NCBI GenBank assembly: GCA_030018795.1
Contig: JASEHA010000142.1
Location: 1 to 6,239, forward strand
Length of the DNA: 6,239 nucleotides
Origin: a bacterium
GTDB taxonomy: Bacteria; UBA9089; CG2-30-40-21
Direction: 5' to 3'
Shown: in pieces, positions 5,797-6,239 of the stretch
How positions within the stretch are numbered: the stretch's first letter is position 1
Layout: every line of letters begins with the position of its first letter
Notes under the pieces: generated by a model
What the model saw: the letters and a program-made list of their open reading frames with translations, nothing else
Databases searched by the model: none
Told to the model about the DNA's origin: nothing
Made by a program: the position numbers and the translations under genes

Positions 5797-6239
5797 TCAT
5801 TTAATCTTTTCAACCTCGTTTGCAGATAAACCAGTAACCTTTGCTATCTTCTCAATATCAATCTTCAGAGTTAGAAGGCTTTTTGCCATTTCTATTGCCT
5901 TTTCCTTTCTGCCTTGTTTTATTCCTTGCTTTAAAGCAAGCTCCAGTGAACCCTTCTGACAGAGGATAAAATCATGCTGTTTCCATTGCACATCTAATTC
6001 TTCTTTACTCATATTGGCAGTATTGGCTATCTCAAACGCCTTCTTTATCTCGGCATTCTCAGTTAATCTCTTGGGTGTATATTCAAGCCCACCGGCATTC
6101 TTTATAAAATATATCCATTTATCTGTGATTGAGGTTAGCTCATCCTCTTCTTTCTTGAACTTGGGAAGCTCGATAAAGATTAGCTCTATCTCATCATTAT
6201 ACTTTATCAGTTCATCTTTTTCTAACAGCTTAAAATAAG
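5797..6239 (-). CDS. Rpn/PD-(D/E)XK-family putative transposase or nuclease, 5'-partial
   Basis: The frame is open without a stop from 5797 to the window's right edge, so the first ATG inside it (6012) is internal and the true start lies outside. The visible 146 C-terminal residues match the tail of the PD-(D/E)XK nuclease-family transposases (recombination-promoting nuclease, Rpn-like). The conserved blocks are IEIELPKF-like IELIFIELPKFKK (17-29 of the visible part), KWIYFIKNAG (40-49), IKKAFEIANTANMSKEEL (64-81), and a charged helix with GIKQGRKEKAIEMAKSLL (105-122). A C-terminal helix-turn-helix-like segment, IEKIAKVTGLSANEVEKI (128-145), follows. The catalytic PD-(D/E)XK core would be upstream and cannot be judged here. 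Known Rpn proteins are DNA endonucleases that promote RecA-independent recombination; many relatives are multicopy genes of unclear role. The gene ends 17 bases before priA, on the same strand. Confidence 0.85.
   Translation of the reverse strand, partial: YFKLLEKDELIKYNDEIELIFIELPKFKKEEDELTSITDKWIYFIKNAGGLEYTPKRLTENAEIKKAFEIANTANMSKEELDVQWKQHDFILCQKGSLELALKQGIKQGRKEKAIEMAKSLLTLKIDIEKIAKVTGLSANEVEKIK

Noticed and set aside
6014..6238. Plus-strand open frame of 74 codons at the right edge
   Set aside because: It is the antisense shadow of the Rpn-type gene, whose minus-strand translation carries recognisable family motifs; the plus translation is a Ser/Ile-rich artefact.
1..6239. CRISPR array, tRNA, rRNA or known riboswitch
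   Set aside because: No regularly spaced long repeats, cloverleaf or recognised riboswitch core was seen on either strand.

Overview
The window looks like chromosomal DNA of a Gram-negative-type, probably anaerobic bacterium of modest GC content. Three points suggest this. A GmhA-type sedoheptulose-7-phosphate isomerase implies heptose-containing surface glycans. The biotin synthase has the sequence character of anaerobe enzymes. Decayed insertion sequences and an Rpn-type nuclease/transposase gene are interspersed with housekeeping genes, a pattern common in environmental and candidate-phylum genomes. No feature fixes the phylum.

Left part (1-437): the window opens with two tandem copies of a GCTCA-N7-TGAGC palindrome, resembling the end of an IS21-type element. 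About 250 bases without a recognisable gene follow. Next come a perfect consensus sigma-70 promoter (TTGACA, 17 bases, TATAAT) and a leader of about 100 bases with a branched-looking hairpin ahead of bioB.

Plus-strand gene set (438-3254): bioB, a FabG-like short-chain reductase, gmhA and a HIT-family nucleotide-binding protein. bioB and fabG overlap by four bases (ATGA) and gmhA and the HIT gene by one base (TAATG). Only the fabG-gmhA junction has a gap (65 bases), so all four could be read from the bioB promoter. The first pair suggests biotin synthesis, with the reductase possibly making the pimeloyl chain. The second pair is heptose and nucleotide metabolism.

Middle (3255-3601): a convergent intergenic stretch holds a broken IS1-like transposase on the minus strand and a perfect 13-bp inverted repeat that overlaps the priA stop codon.

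Minus-strand genes (3602-6239): a complete priA (replication restart helicase) is preceded by a PD-(D/E)XK (Rpn-type) nuclease/transposase gene. That gene is open to the window edge, so only its C-terminal 146 residues are seen. The gap between them is 17 bases, suggesting co-transcription.

I did not find a clearly new multi-gene system. The most notable point is the biotin synthase: two of the four ligands of the classical [2Fe-2S] sulfur-donor cluster are replaced, and extra cysteines are present, as expected for the anaerobe-type enzyme with a different auxiliary cluster.
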